Source: Candidatus Subteraquimicrobium carltonvillense
GTDB taxonomy: Bacteria; Actinomycetota; Aquicultoria; Subteraquimicrobiales; Subteraquimicrobiaceae
Assembly (NCBI GenBank): GCA_002339355.1
Contig: DDKQ01000023.1
Location: 1-24,845 of the forward strand
Length of the DNA stretch: 24,845 nt
Direction of reading: 5' to 3'
Shown: positions 14,092 to 21,750 of the stretch, piece after piece
Layout of the letters: every line of letters starts with the position of its first letter
How positions within the stretch are numbered: the first letter of the stretch is position 1
The notes under the pieces: model-generated
What the model was told of the DNA's origin: nothing
The model's input: only the letters and a program-made list of their open reading frames with translations
Databases searched by the model: none
Position numbers and translations under genes: made by a program

Positions 14092-14952
14092 ATGAAAGCC
14101 GTGGCCATCGTGCCTCATCTTGGAAAAACAGAGGTTGCCTCCATCACACGGGATGTCGTAAATTGGCTCTGTGAACGGAATATTAAGGTAAAGATACCCG
14201 AGGATGAAGCTTTAACCTTAAATCGTCCAGATTTGGGCTATCCCGAGGAGAAGATCGCCGAGGACATTGAATTGGTCATCGTTCTCGGTGGGGATGGCAC
14301 AATCTTAAGGGCTGTGAGATTGCTTCGAGGCAGTGATATACCGATTCTCGGGGTCAATTTGGGTAAATTTGGTTTCCTTTCCGAAATAGAGGTCAAAGAT
14401 TTATATCCTGCACTCACCAGGATAATGAATAAAGATTTTAGTTTGCAGAAGAGGATGATGCTCGATTGTGAAGTCGTTCAAGGGCGAAAAAGTTTAGCCA
14501 AGCATATGGCCCTGAATGAAATAGTTGTTGGGAGAGGAGTGCGGCAAAGACTGCTGGAATTCGACGTTTACTTCAACGACGAGTTTTTCGGTAGATATGC
14601 TTCCGATGGTCTCATTTTTGCAACCCCCACGGGCTCAACGGCCTATTCCCTTTCGGCGGGAGGACCACTCGTTTCTCCCGATACGAGACTTATTCTTATG
14701 ACACCGGTTTGTCCACATTCCCTCTTTAACAGGACTGTGATCTTGAACGACACGGACGAGATAAAAGTGTGTTCTAAGAGTGAGCAATTGAGGGTCACGG
14801 TGAGCGCAGATGGGATGATCATTTTTGAGGGAAAACCCTTTGACTTTGTGAGGGTTTCTACCTCGGCCTCTTCCATTAGCTTGGTGAAGCTCAATGGGCG
14901 AAACTTCTATACCCTTTTAAAAGAGAAACTCGCAATCTGGGAATCCTTCTAA
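14092..14952 (+). CDS. nadK: NAD kinase
   Basis: Phosphorylates NAD to NADP using ATP or polyphosphate. The 286 residues are full length. GGDGT at residues 66-70 is the signature motif, followed by PILGVNLGKFGFLSE, ALNEIVVGRG, and the glycine-rich PTGSTAYSLSAGGPLVSP. AGGGGA stands before ATG 14092. In actinobacteria the next gene is normally recN; here a non-coding element follows instead. Confidence 0.97.
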   Translation: MKAVAIVPHLGKTEVASITRDVVNWLCERNIKVKIPEDEALTLNRPDLGYPEEKIAEDIELVIVLGGDGTILRAVRLLRGSDIPILGVNLGKFGFLSEIEVKDLYPALTRIMNKDFSLQKRMMLDCEVVQGRKSLAKHMALNEIVVGRGVRQRLLEFDVYFNDEFFGRYASDGLIFATPTGSTAYSLSAGGPLVSPDTRLILMTPVCPHSLFNRTVILNDTDEIKVCSKSEQLRVTVSADGMIIFEGKPFDFVRVSTSASSISLVKLNGRNFYTLLKEKLAIWESF

Positions 14953-15083
14953 GCAACGGATACCGCACTGCTGCATTTTGAATTTCGCCCTCAATTTTAT
15001 CACGGGAATGGTTAATCTTCTTTCCCTAATCTGGACTATTAACGAGTTAGGTTTACACTTTAAACATTCAAGGGAGGGGTAAG

Positions 15084-15129
15084 TGCTTAAGAAAGTGTCG
15101 GAGCCTCGCCTATGAAAAGTTCTTAAGCA
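15084..15129 (+). repeat. Left subterminal hairpin of the element
   Basis: TGCTTAAGAA at 15084-15093 and TTCTTAAGCA at 15120-15129 are perfect 10-base inverted repeats around a 26-base loop containing GTCGGAGCCTCGC. The first arm and the loop recur in the partial copy at 1-84. Confidence 0.8.
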
Positions 15130-15240
15130 TTCTCAAAGTTTTGTAGCGAGGCGAGACGCGAGCGGCCCCGTAAAGCTCGTTTCACTCGCTAATGGGGTAA
15201 ACGGCCGACTGCGCCTGCCCCGTAGACGCGACAGCGTTCT

Positions 15241-15270
15241 TCGGGGTGTTTTCGAAGCACTTCACCCCGA
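15241..15270 (+). repeat. Right subterminal hairpin of the element
   Basis: TCGGGGTG at 15241-15248 pairs perfectly with CACCCCGA at 15263-15270 around a 14-base loop containing the palindrome TTCGAA. It sits just inside the right terminal inverted repeat. There is no following T-run, so it is not an ordinary terminator on the + strand. Confidence 0.75.
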
Positions 15271-15349
15271 CCATAGTGTTAACCCATCTTGTTAATAATA
15301 CACTCTAATCTTTAGGAGTAAATATCTGTGGGATATTGTGAGGTAAGAT

Positions 15350-16471
15350 ATGTATTTTGAGGGAAGGGTTCGTCTGGATAGAAAGACAAAGAATCTAGTC
15401 AAGCGTTTGAAGCCAAGGGAAATTGCGGTAATAGACCACGGAGATTTGGATAGAGTAACCGCGGAAGCTCTAATCGAGATTAAACCGGGGGCGGTCATTA
15501 ATGCAAGCTCTTTTAGTACTGGACGTTATCCAAATATAGGACCCCTGCTCCTGTGCTCGGCGGGCATATATCTAATAAATAATGTGGGTGACGAAATTTT
15601 TAAGAGGGTCAAGGAGGGTGAAAGGCTCGTCATCCGGGAAGGTAAAATTTTCTTACGCGGTGAGCCCATTGCCAGTGGCGAAGTCCTCACGATTCCCACC
15701 ATTCAACGGCAAATAGAAAAGGCCAAGGAGGGTTTGAGCACTGAACTCGAGAAATTTGTCACCAATACCCTTTATTATATGCAAAAGGAAAAGGCTCTAC
15801 TTTTAGAAGGAGTGAATTTACCCATAACTTCCGTCGATTTCAATGGGCGCCATGCTCTGGTGGTGGTCAGAGGCTATGATTATAAGGCCGATCTGAAGGC
15901 ATTGAGTTCTTATATCCGGGAAATCAAACCCGTCTTGATCGGCGTCGATGGAGGAGCCGACGCCCTGATAGACGAGGGTTATAAACCCAATATAATCATT
16001 GGAGATATGGACAGCGTAAGCGATGAGGCTTTGCTCTCCGGTGCCGAACTGATAGTCCACGCTTATCCGGATGGCCGAGCACCTGGGCTTTCTCGCTTAA
16101 AAAATTTGGGTCTCTCTCCTATAATTTTTAAAGCCTCTGGAACAAGCGAGGATGTAGCCTTGCTTCTGGCTTTTGAGAAGGGGGTGGAATTAATAGTAGC
16201 TGTGGGAACACACGCCAATCTCATCGAATTTTTGGATAAAGGTCGAGAGGGAATGGCCAGCACCTTTTTAGTGCGGCTTAAAGTGGGAGGTAGATTGGTT
16301 GATGCTAAAGGTGTGAATAAGCTTTACCGCAGCAGAGTTAAATTTTCCTATTTATTACTCATATTCTTGGCTGCTTTTGTCACCGTCATCGCAATCGTCA
16401 CAGCTTCACCCCTCATCAGGCAACTTCTTACTCTGCTTGCCTACAAACTCCGTTTAATTTTTGGGATTTAA
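15350..16471 (+). CDS. steA: SteA-like protein (TPPK-fold cytokinetic/envelope protein)
   Basis: The 373 residues match the family of Corynebacterium SteA and mycobacterial Rv1697. The N-terminal part holds DHGDLDRVTAEALI and VINASSFSTGRYPNIGPLLL. The middle (about 195-260) is a thiamin-pyrophosphokinase-like domain with GVDGGADALI and NIIIGDMDSVS. The C-terminus has a membrane segment near residues 334-356 and a short hydrophobic tail. SteA works with SteB in cell-wall peptidoglycan hydrolase control in corynebacteria (established for that genus; inferred here). GAGG stands seven to eight bases before ATG 15350. It is followed by the mctB-like gene with an 11-base gap, the classical pair. 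Confidence 0.9.
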   Translation: MYFEGRVRLDRKTKNLVKRLKPREIAVIDHGDLDRVTAEALIEIKPGAVINASSFSTGRYPNIGPLLLCSAGIYLINNVGDEIFKRVKEGERLVIREGKIFLRGEPIASGEVLTIPTIQRQIEKAKEGLSTELEKFVTNTLYYMQKEKALLLEGVNLPITSVDFNGRHALVVVRGYDYKADLKALSSYIREIKPVLIGVDGGADALIDEGYKPNIIIGDMDSVSDEALLSGAELIVHAYPDGRAPGLSRLKNLGLSPIIFKASGTSEDVALLLAFEKGVELIVAVGTHANLIEFLDKGREGMASTFLVRLKVGGRLVDAKGVNKLYRSRVKFSYLLLIFLAAFVTVIAIVTASPLIRQLLTLLAYKLRLIFGI

Positions 16472-16482
16472 GGAGAAGCACG

Positions 16483-17328
16483 ATGTTTGACGTGAGATAT
16501 CATATAGCCTCTTTGGTTGCGGTTTTCCTCGCATTGGGCGTTGGAATTCTGCTGGGGACGGTAATTGTGGATAAAGGTGTCTTGGTTGAGCAGCAAAAAG
16601 CTCTAGTGGAAAGCGTAAAAAGGGATATCAACGAGCTCAGAGGGGAAAATCGTTTGCTTGGAAGAGAACTCAAAAGGAATGAAGAATTCCAAGGGGAAAT
16701 TTTCCCCCATATTGTGGAGGGGCGATTGGAGGGGAAAAGAATAACCATCATTGTGACCTCGAAGGTCTCCGAAGAGGTTCAAAGGGGAGTGAAGGAAGCC
16801 TTGGATCAAGCTAATGCCAAAAGCTTCATTCTTTTAATCCTCCATCCCGATTTTGGATTGAAGCGCTCTGATATCCGAGGTAAACTGAGCACATTTTTCC
16901 CGGAGGAAAAGCTATCGAGATCGGAACTGGAGAAAAAAGTCGTTGAAAAGCTGGCGACGGAGCTCGTTACAACATTGGATTCCGTTTTCCTAACGGAATT
17001 AGCGAATTTGGGGTTGATAAGAATAAGTGGAGAACTCAATCTTCCCGTGGAGAACGTCGTCCTCTTTGGAGAAAGCCAGAAGAAATCCGAAATTTCCAAT
17101 GTAGATTCACTTTTGATCGAGCAATTCAAAAAACTCGAAATTTTTGTGGTCGGGGTGGAAACCACCGATGCAAAAGTTTCATCCATTCCAGCTTATAAAA
17201 ATGCTGGTATAACCAGCGTTGACAATGTAGATACCATCCCCGGGCGAGTGGCTTTGATCCTTGTACTTCAAGGAAAGGCTGGAAATTTTGGCATTAAGCC
17301 CACGGCTGAGAAGCTTTTACCCCCTTAG
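16483..17328 (+). CDS. MctB/SteB family membrane-anchored protein (copper transporter MctB-like)
   Basis: The 281 residues begin MFDVRYHIASLVAVFLALGVGILLG, in pieces the hallmark of the family of Mycobacterium MctB (Rv1698). One membrane segment spans about 8-28, a coiled-coil (VEQQKALVESVKRDINELR and onward) spans about 33-70, and the rest is an extracytoplasmic domain. MctB affects copper levels in mycobacteria, whereas the corynebacterial homologue SteB pairs with SteA in cell division; the local steA neighbour favours the latter role here. AAGGAG lies eight bases before ATG 16483. Confidence 0.88.
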   Translation: MFDVRYHIASLVAVFLALGVGILLGTVIVDKGVLVEQQKALVESVKRDINELRGENRLLGRELKRNEEFQGEIFPHIVEGRLEGKRITIIVTSKVSEEVQRGVKEALDQANAKSFILLILHPDFGLKRSDIRGKLSTFFPEEKLSRSELEKKVVEKLATELVTTLDSVFLTELANLGLIRISGELNLPVENVVLFGESQKKSEISNVDSLLIEQFKKLEIFVVGVETTDAKVSSIPAYKNAGITSVDNVDTIPGRVALILVLQGKAGNFGIKPTAEKLLPP

Positions 17329-17347
17329 TTCACGATATTAAGGAGAA

Positions 17348-18034
17348 GTGTTGAGGAAAAAGACTGTAGTTTTAGTGCCCGCTTTCAATGAATCCAAAAG
17401 AATCGGCAAAACCGTTGCCGCTTTGAAGCGAATACCGCTCATTGATGAAATAATCGTAATAGATGATGGATCGAGGGATGATACTGGACTTGAGGCTCAG
17501 AAGGCGGGGGCGAGCGTAATCCGCACTGGAAGGAATCTTGGAAAGGGCGGAGCTTTGAACCTAGCTCTTAGGGGATTGGATTACGATGTTTTACTCTTGG
17601 TCGATGGAGATTTGGCGGATGCTGCCATTGAGGCGAAGAAGCTTTTACAACCCGTCCTCAGAGGAGAGGCGGACATGACCATCGCCGATTTTCCCGAGCC
17701 ATGCCTTAAAGGGGGATTTGGGTTGGTCAAGAAATTTGCTCGTTTGGGGATTAAACGATATACGGGAAGGGTTGTGTCCGAACCGTTATGTGGCCAACGG
17801 GCACTGACCCGCGAGATCGTGGAGAGGGTGAGGGAATTTGACCCCGGTTTCGGGGTTGAGGTTGGTCTTACCATCGATGCCATTCGATCGGGTTTTAAAG
17901 TCGTGGAGATACCCACGACCATGTCCCATGCTGAAACGGGAAGGGATATCGGAGGGTTTGTACATAGGGGTCGTCAATTTTATCACGTTCTAAGGTCAGT
18001 TTTGTCTCGCCTGCCTGCCTGGCCAGGGAGGTGA
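17348..18034 (+). CDS. Family 2 glycosyltransferase
   Basis: A 228-residue GT-A fold enzyme: VLVPAFNESKRIGKTVAAL, IDEIIVIDDGSRDDT, then LLLVDGDLAD with the DxD-type metal site, and GQRALTREIVERV. It resembles dolichyl-phosphate mannosyltransferase-like enzymes, has no C-terminal membrane segment, and probably transfers a sugar from a nucleotide to a polyprenyl or soluble acceptor. AAGGAG at 17340-17345 is two bases from GTG 17348 and five from TTG 17351, so the start may be one codon later. Its last codons lie in a CCTGCCTGGCCAGGGAGG palindrome, and its stop overlaps the next start as GTGA. Confidence 0.87.
   Translation: MLRKKTVVLVPAFNESKRIGKTVAALKRIPLIDEIIVIDDGSRDDTGLEAQKAGASVIRTGRNLGKGGALNLALRGLDYDVLLLVDGDLADAAIEAKKLLQPVLRGEADMTIADFPEPCLKGGFGLVKKFARLGIKRYTGRVVSEPLCGQRALTREIVERVREFDPGFGVEVGLTIDAIRSGFKVVEIPTTMSHAETGRDIGGFVHRGRQFYHVLRSVLSRLPAWPGR
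18014..18031 (+). repeat. Palindrome at a gene junction, doubling as an SD
   Basis: CCTGCCTGGCCAGGGAGG is a near-perfect palindrome (one mismatched pair). It forms the last codons of the glycosyltransferase and supplies GGGAGG for the next gene. A related sequence lies at 20560-20580 at the end of pyrG. Confidence 0.5.
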
Positions 18035-18861
18035 ATTCATTGTTTCTTTGGTTCTTGTTGACATCACTCATGGTGAGTGCGGTGATTTTCCCCCTTCTCC
18101 TTTCTCTCCTTTCCTTAAGCTGTTTGCGGGAGAATTATCGGGGGCGGAAGATACCAAACTGCGGAGGTCTTTTGTTAATAATCAATTTCATAGCCATCCT
18201 TGGTATAACCTCGGTTTTGTTTCCACAAGAGCTTTTGTTTTTTGAAAGATGGCTGTTCCCCCTGACCGTCCTCGTTTTGGGAATGGGCCTTCTGGGAATT
18301 TTGGACGATCTCTTTGGAACCAGGGCTCAGGGTGGATTCAAAGGACATTTCAGGGAACTTGCAAGGGGTCATTTGACCACGGGTGCCCTCAAGGCTTTGG
18401 GAGGGGGACTGCTTTCCCTCTTTGTGGCCAGCATTTTTTCGGGAAACTCGTTTTTTCTCATCGTTAATGCAATTTTATTGGCTCTGTGCATGAATACATT
18501 CAACCTTCTCGATGTAAGACCTGGACGAGCAATTAAAGTTTTTTTAATATTAAGTTTGGCGATCTTTTTATTCACCCTTCGCAGTCCGATTTGGAAACTT
18601 GGGGGGATTTTTGTAGGACCGATTTTGATTTTGTTTCGAGCCGATCTCATCGAGCGGTGCATGTTGGGCGATGTGGGATCGAATATTCTGGGAGCCCTCA
18701 TCGGTCTTTCCTTTATCGCTAATTTTCAGGGATTTATAAATCTCGTCATCCTAGCCATGCTCATAACGATTCAAATTTATGCGGAGAGGCATTCAATTTC
18801 CGCTTTTATTTTAAGGGTACCCGCTCTAAGGAGGATGGATGAATGGGGACGCAGGAAGTAG
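18031..18861 (+). CDS. MraY/WecA-like polyprenyl-phosphate sugar-1-phosphate transferase (GT4-type)
   Basis: The 276 residues are almost wholly hydrophobic, with about eight membrane segments. Motifs match the family in order: RGRKIPNCGGLLL (the KTPTMGG-like motif), GILDDLFGT (paired metal aspartates), NTFNLLDVRPGRA (the NxxNLxDG motif, here DV instead of DG), and LGDVGSNILGALIG (the GDTGSLxLG motif). It would load a sugar-phosphate on undecaprenyl phosphate at the membrane. It is shorter than MraY and lacks the HHxxxR-type loop. GTG 18031 overlaps the previous stop, but GGGAGG at 18026-18031 fits TTG 18040 better (eight bases), so the start may be three codons later. Acceptor and sugar are unknown. 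Confidence 0.85.
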   Translation: MNSLFLWFLLTSLMVSAVIFPLLLSLLSLSCLRENYRGRKIPNCGGLLLIINFIAILGITSVLFPQELLFFERWLFPLTVLVLGMGLLGILDDLFGTRAQGGFKGHFRELARGHLTTGALKALGGGLLSLFVASIFSGNSFFLIVNAILLALCMNTFNLLDVRPGRAIKVFLILSLAIFLFTLRSPIWKLGGIFVGPILILFRADLIERCMLGDVGSNILGALIGLSFIANFQGFINLVILAMLITIQIYAERHSISAFILRVPALRRMDEWGRRK

Positions 18862-18946
18862 GGAGTGGCTGGTGGTAACCGGCAGTAATTGGTAGAATTT
18901 AACTATGAAATCGTGATCATCGACTGGATTAAAGGAGAGGGTTTGT

Positions 18947-20590
18947 GTGGCAAAGTATATATTCGTCACTGGAGGCGTGGTTTCTTCGCTGGGAAAGGGC
19001 ATCACCTGTGCTTCTCTGGGAAGGCTATTAAAATGTAGGGGACTTAAAGTGACCATTCAAAAGCTCGATCCTTATCTGAATGTGGACCCTGGGACCATGA
19101 GCCCCTTCCAGCATGGAGAAGTCTACGTGACTGAGGATGGAACCGAAACAGATCTTGATCTTGGACATTACGAGCGTTTCATAGATGAGAATCTGAACCG
19201 GGGTAGCAATGTCACCGCGGGTACAATTTACTGGTCCATCGTGACCAAGGAGCGCAGGGGAGATTTTCTTGGAGGAACCGTTCAGGTCATCCCCCATGTC
19301 ACCAATGAGATAAAGGAACGAATCTTGAAAATGGCCGGCGAGAATCAGCCAGACATCGTGATCACCGAAGTGGGTGGAACCGTGGGAGACATCGAGGGTT
19401 TACCCTTCTTGGAGGCGATTAGGCAGTTCAGAAAGGATGTGGGGAAGGAAAATGTTCTGTACATCCATGTGACCCTCATCCCATATCTCCGCGCTCCCGC
19501 CGAGCTTAAGACCAAACCCACCCAGCATAGTGTGAAGGAATTGAGGAGCATAGGAATTCAACCTGACATTATAGTCTGTCGATCGGATCGTCCTTTGACC
19601 AAAGCTCTTAAACGCAAAATCGCTCTCTTTTGTGATGTCGACCCTCATGCCGTCATCTCCGCCATCGATGTGGATAATATTTATGAGATTCCCCTCATTC
19701 TTCATCGGGAAGGATTGGACGATATCGTCGTCGGGCACTTGGAGCTCGATTGCGGGGAGGCGGATCTCTCCGAGTGGGAGAGGCTGATTGGGAGAATTCA
19801 AAATATCCAAGAGAAAGTTAAAATCGCTTTGGTCGGAAAATACGTGCAACTTCCCGATGCCTATTTGAGCGTGGTCGAAGCCTTAAGACATGCGGGATTC
19901 TATCACGAGAGGGAAATCGATCTGCAATGGGTGGATGCGGAGACTTTAAGCCCGGAGGAGGTTGAAAGAAGGCTTTCTCAAATCGACGGCATTTTGGTAC
20001 CCGGAGGCTTTGGCGTTCGTGGAATAGAGGGGAAGATCCGTGCCGTGGCATTTGCCCGGGAGAATGAAATCCCCTTCTTGGGGATATGTCTGGGTTTGCA
20101 ATGCGCGGTGGTGGAGTTCGCCCGCAATGTCTCGGAACTGAAGGACGCCAATAGTTCGGAGTTCGATCCGAATACGCTCCATCCGGTAATTGATCTACTC
20201 CCGAAGCAAAAAGAGATAAAGGAGATGGGAGGGACAATGCGACTTGGAGCCTATCCCTGTACCCTTGTCCCGGGTACTAAAGCCCATGCTGCCTATGAAA
20301 GTGATCTCGTTTTCGAGCGACATAGACATCGCTATGAGGTGAATAACCGGTATAGACAAAAGCTTTCCGATAAAGGCATGGTTTTCAGCGGTCTTTCTCC
20401 GGATGAGAAATTGGTGGAAATCATCGAATTATCGGATCATCCATGGTTCGTGAGCACCCAATTCCATCCGGAGTTTAAATCCAGACCCGATAGACCCCAT
20501 CCTCTATTCAAGGATTTCATCGGAGCGGCTTTGCAATATCAAAAGCGGAGGAGGCGCAAGCCTGCCTGCCGGAAGGTAGGATTGAAATAG
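18947..20590 (+). CDS. pyrG: CTP synthase
   Basis: Makes CTP from UTP, ATP and glutamine. The 547 residues have an N-terminal synthase domain (about 1-265, VTGGVVSSLGKGITCASLG, VDPGTMSPFQHGEVYV) and a C-terminal class I amidotransferase domain with GICLGLQ (nucleophile Cys381) and the distal HPE in STQFHPEFKSRP. GTG 18947 has AAAGGAGAGG ending six bases upstream. The last ten residues (KPACRKVGLK) exceed the family end and are encoded by a GCCTGCCTGCC-type repeat at 20560-20580. The place after steA-mctB is the actinobacterial one, though two glycosyl genes are inserted here. Confidence 0.97.
   Translation: MAKYIFVTGGVVSSLGKGITCASLGRLLKCRGLKVTIQKLDPYLNVDPGTMSPFQHGEVYVTEDGTETDLDLGHYERFIDENLNRGSNVTAGTIYWSIVTKERRGDFLGGTVQVIPHVTNEIKERILKMAGENQPDIVITEVGGTVGDIEGLPFLEAIRQFRKDVGKENVLYIHVTLIPYLRAPAELKTKPTQHSVKELRSIGIQPDIIVCRSDRPLTKALKRKIALFCDVDPHAVISAIDVDNIYEIPLILHREGLDDIVVGHLELDCGEADLSEWERLIGRIQNIQEKVKIALVGKYVQLPDAYLSVVEALRHAGFYHEREIDLQWVDAETLSPEEVERRLSQIDGILVPGGFGVRGIEGKIRAVAFARENEIPFLGICLGLQCAVVEFARNVSELKDANSSEFDPNTLHPVIDLLPKQKEIKEMGGTMRLGAYPCTLVPGTKAHAAYESDLVFERHRHRYEVNNRYRQKLSDKGMVFSGLSPDEKLVEIIELSDHPWFVSTQFHPEFKSRPDRPHPLFKDFIGAALQYQKRRRRKPACRKVGLK
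20560..20580 (+). repeat. Degenerate palindrome in the 3' end of pyrG
   Basis: CCTGCCTGCC (20561-20570) followed by GGAAGGTAGG (20571-20580) is an inverted repeat with two mismatches. It encodes the atypical C-terminal residues of CTP synthase. It shares GCCTGCCTGCC with the junction at 18009-18031. Confidence 0.5.
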
Positions 20591-20599
20591 CGAGGAAAA

Positions 20600-21718
20600 A
20601 TGATAAATACATCGAGGTTAGTTGAGACTTTTTTGGAACTAATAAAAGTCGACAGTCTTACATTCTATGAAGGAAAAGTAGCTGAATATATTGCAAACAA
20701 ACTGGGTAAATTAGATATCGATGTCTACATCGACGATGCGGGCGAAAAAGTTGGGAGCGATACCGGAAATGTAATAGCGCATCTTCCCGGTAATACCACG
20801 ACTCCCACCCTTTTATTTAATGCTCATTTGGATACCGTCGAGCCGGGTATAGGCATCGAACCCCAGATAAAGGATGGAATCATCCGCAGCAAAGGTGATA
20901 CTATTCTTGGCGCCGATGACAAAGCGGGTGTGGCCATCATTCTAGAGCTGCTCCACGTCCTTAAAGCCAGTGGATTATCCCATGGAGATATCGAGGTCGT
21001 GTTCACCATCGCTGAAGAAAAAGGACTCTTTGGTTCCAAGAATCTCGATCTCTCTCGATTTAAAGCTAAGTTTGGCTATATCCTGGATTGCGAAGGACCT
21101 CCGGGAAGAATCGTAACCCGTGCACCCTTCCAGGATTCCATTAAGGCTTTATTCAGGGGCAAGTCCGCTCACGCTGGGATATGTCCCGAAAGGGGAATAA
21201 ATGCCATTCAGGCGGCGGCCATCGCCATCTCTAAGATGGATCTTGGAAGGATCGATGGTGAAACCACGGCTAACATTGGAGTTATAAAGGGAGGCTTAGC
21301 AGCTAATATTGTACCAGAAGAGACCTCAATCGAAGGTGAAGCTCGGAGTCTTTCCCTCAAGAAGCTCAAAACTCAAGTGAGGCACATGAAAAGTTGTCTT
21401 GTTAAGGGGAGCACAACCGTGGGAGCTAAATTGGATCTTGAGGTAAATCGGGTTTACGATGGTTTCGCTTTGAGTGGTGAGGATCGGGTTATAAAAATTG
21501 CTGTGGATGCTGCACGAGCTGTGGGCATTGAGCCAAAACTCATCGCCACGGGTGGTGGCAGCGACGCCAATATCTTCAACAAAGCGGGTATTCCCACCGT
21601 CAATTTAAGTGTGGGGGCGGTGAACGTTCATTCGACGAGTGAGCAGATTACCATCGCAGATTTGGAAGTTGCAGCAAACATGATCCTAGAAATAGTGAGA
21701 TTGGTAAGTCGAGGGTAG
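20600..21718 (+). CDS. M20 family metallopeptidase (peptidase T-like)
   Basis: The 372 residues match the PepT2-like branch of M20. Zinc-site motifs are NAHLDTVEPG (His76, Asp78), GADDKAGVAIILELL, the catalytic EEKGLFGSKNLD, DCEGPPG and the terminal NVHSTSE histidine. The SAHAG insert is in the dimerisation lid domain. It is predicted to release N-terminal residues from small peptides in the cytoplasm. It starts 9 bases after pyrG. In Mycobacterium the NUDIX gene follows pyrG directly, so this gene and the next are an insertion relative to that order. Confidence 0.9.
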   Translation: MINTSRLVETFLELIKVDSLTFYEGKVAEYIANKLGKLDIDVYIDDAGEKVGSDTGNVIAHLPGNTTTPTLLFNAHLDTVEPGIGIEPQIKDGIIRSKGDTILGADDKAGVAIILELLHVLKASGLSHGDIEVVFTIAEEKGLFGSKNLDLSRFKAKFGYILDCEGPPGRIVTRAPFQDSIKALFRGKSAHAGICPERGINAIQAAAIAISKMDLGRIDGETTANIGVIKGGLAANIVPEETSIEGEARSLSLKKLKTQVRHMKSCLVKGSTTVGAKLDLEVNRVYDGFALSGEDRVIKIAVDAARAVGIEPKLIATGGGSDANIFNKAGIPTVNLSVGAVNVHSTSEQITIADLEVAANMILEIVRLVSRG

Positions 21719-21750
21719 AGAATAGAAAACTGTGTGGGGATGAAGGTAAG

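Larger units (their letters stand above)
15024..15310 (+). mobile_element. 271-bp non-coding inverted-repeat element (MITE-like) with apparent 8-bp target duplication
   Basis: The element proper is 15032-15302. Its left end TGGACTATTAACGAG and its right end, read on the other strand, TGTATTATTAACAAG begin an imperfect terminal inverted repeat of about 50 bases. Both arms share GGTTwACACT and GGGGTrAAGTGCTT further in. It starts TG and ends CA. The flanks CCCTAATC (15024-15031) and CTCTAATC (15303-15310) match at seven of eight positions, as expected for an aged target duplication. The interior holds hairpins and no credible gene. Partial relatives lie at 1-84 and 24756-24845. It accounts for most of the 397-base gap 14953-15349. 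The remaining 14953-15023 shows nothing clear, and 15311-15349 carries the steA ribosome-binding site. Mobilising transposase unknown. Confidence 0.75.

Noticed and set aside
15241..15270. Rho-independent terminator after nadK
   Set aside because: The stem is GC-rich but no T-run follows on the + strand, and it is almost 300 bases after the nadK stop.
15032..15302. Structured RNA or riboswitch in front of steA
   Set aside because: The hairpins belong to an element with inverted ends and target duplication, and its relatives lie in unrelated contexts.
18048..18467. Two short + strand frames inside the MraY-like gene
   Set aside because: Their translations have no family features, while the overlapping 276-residue frame has all MraY-type motifs.
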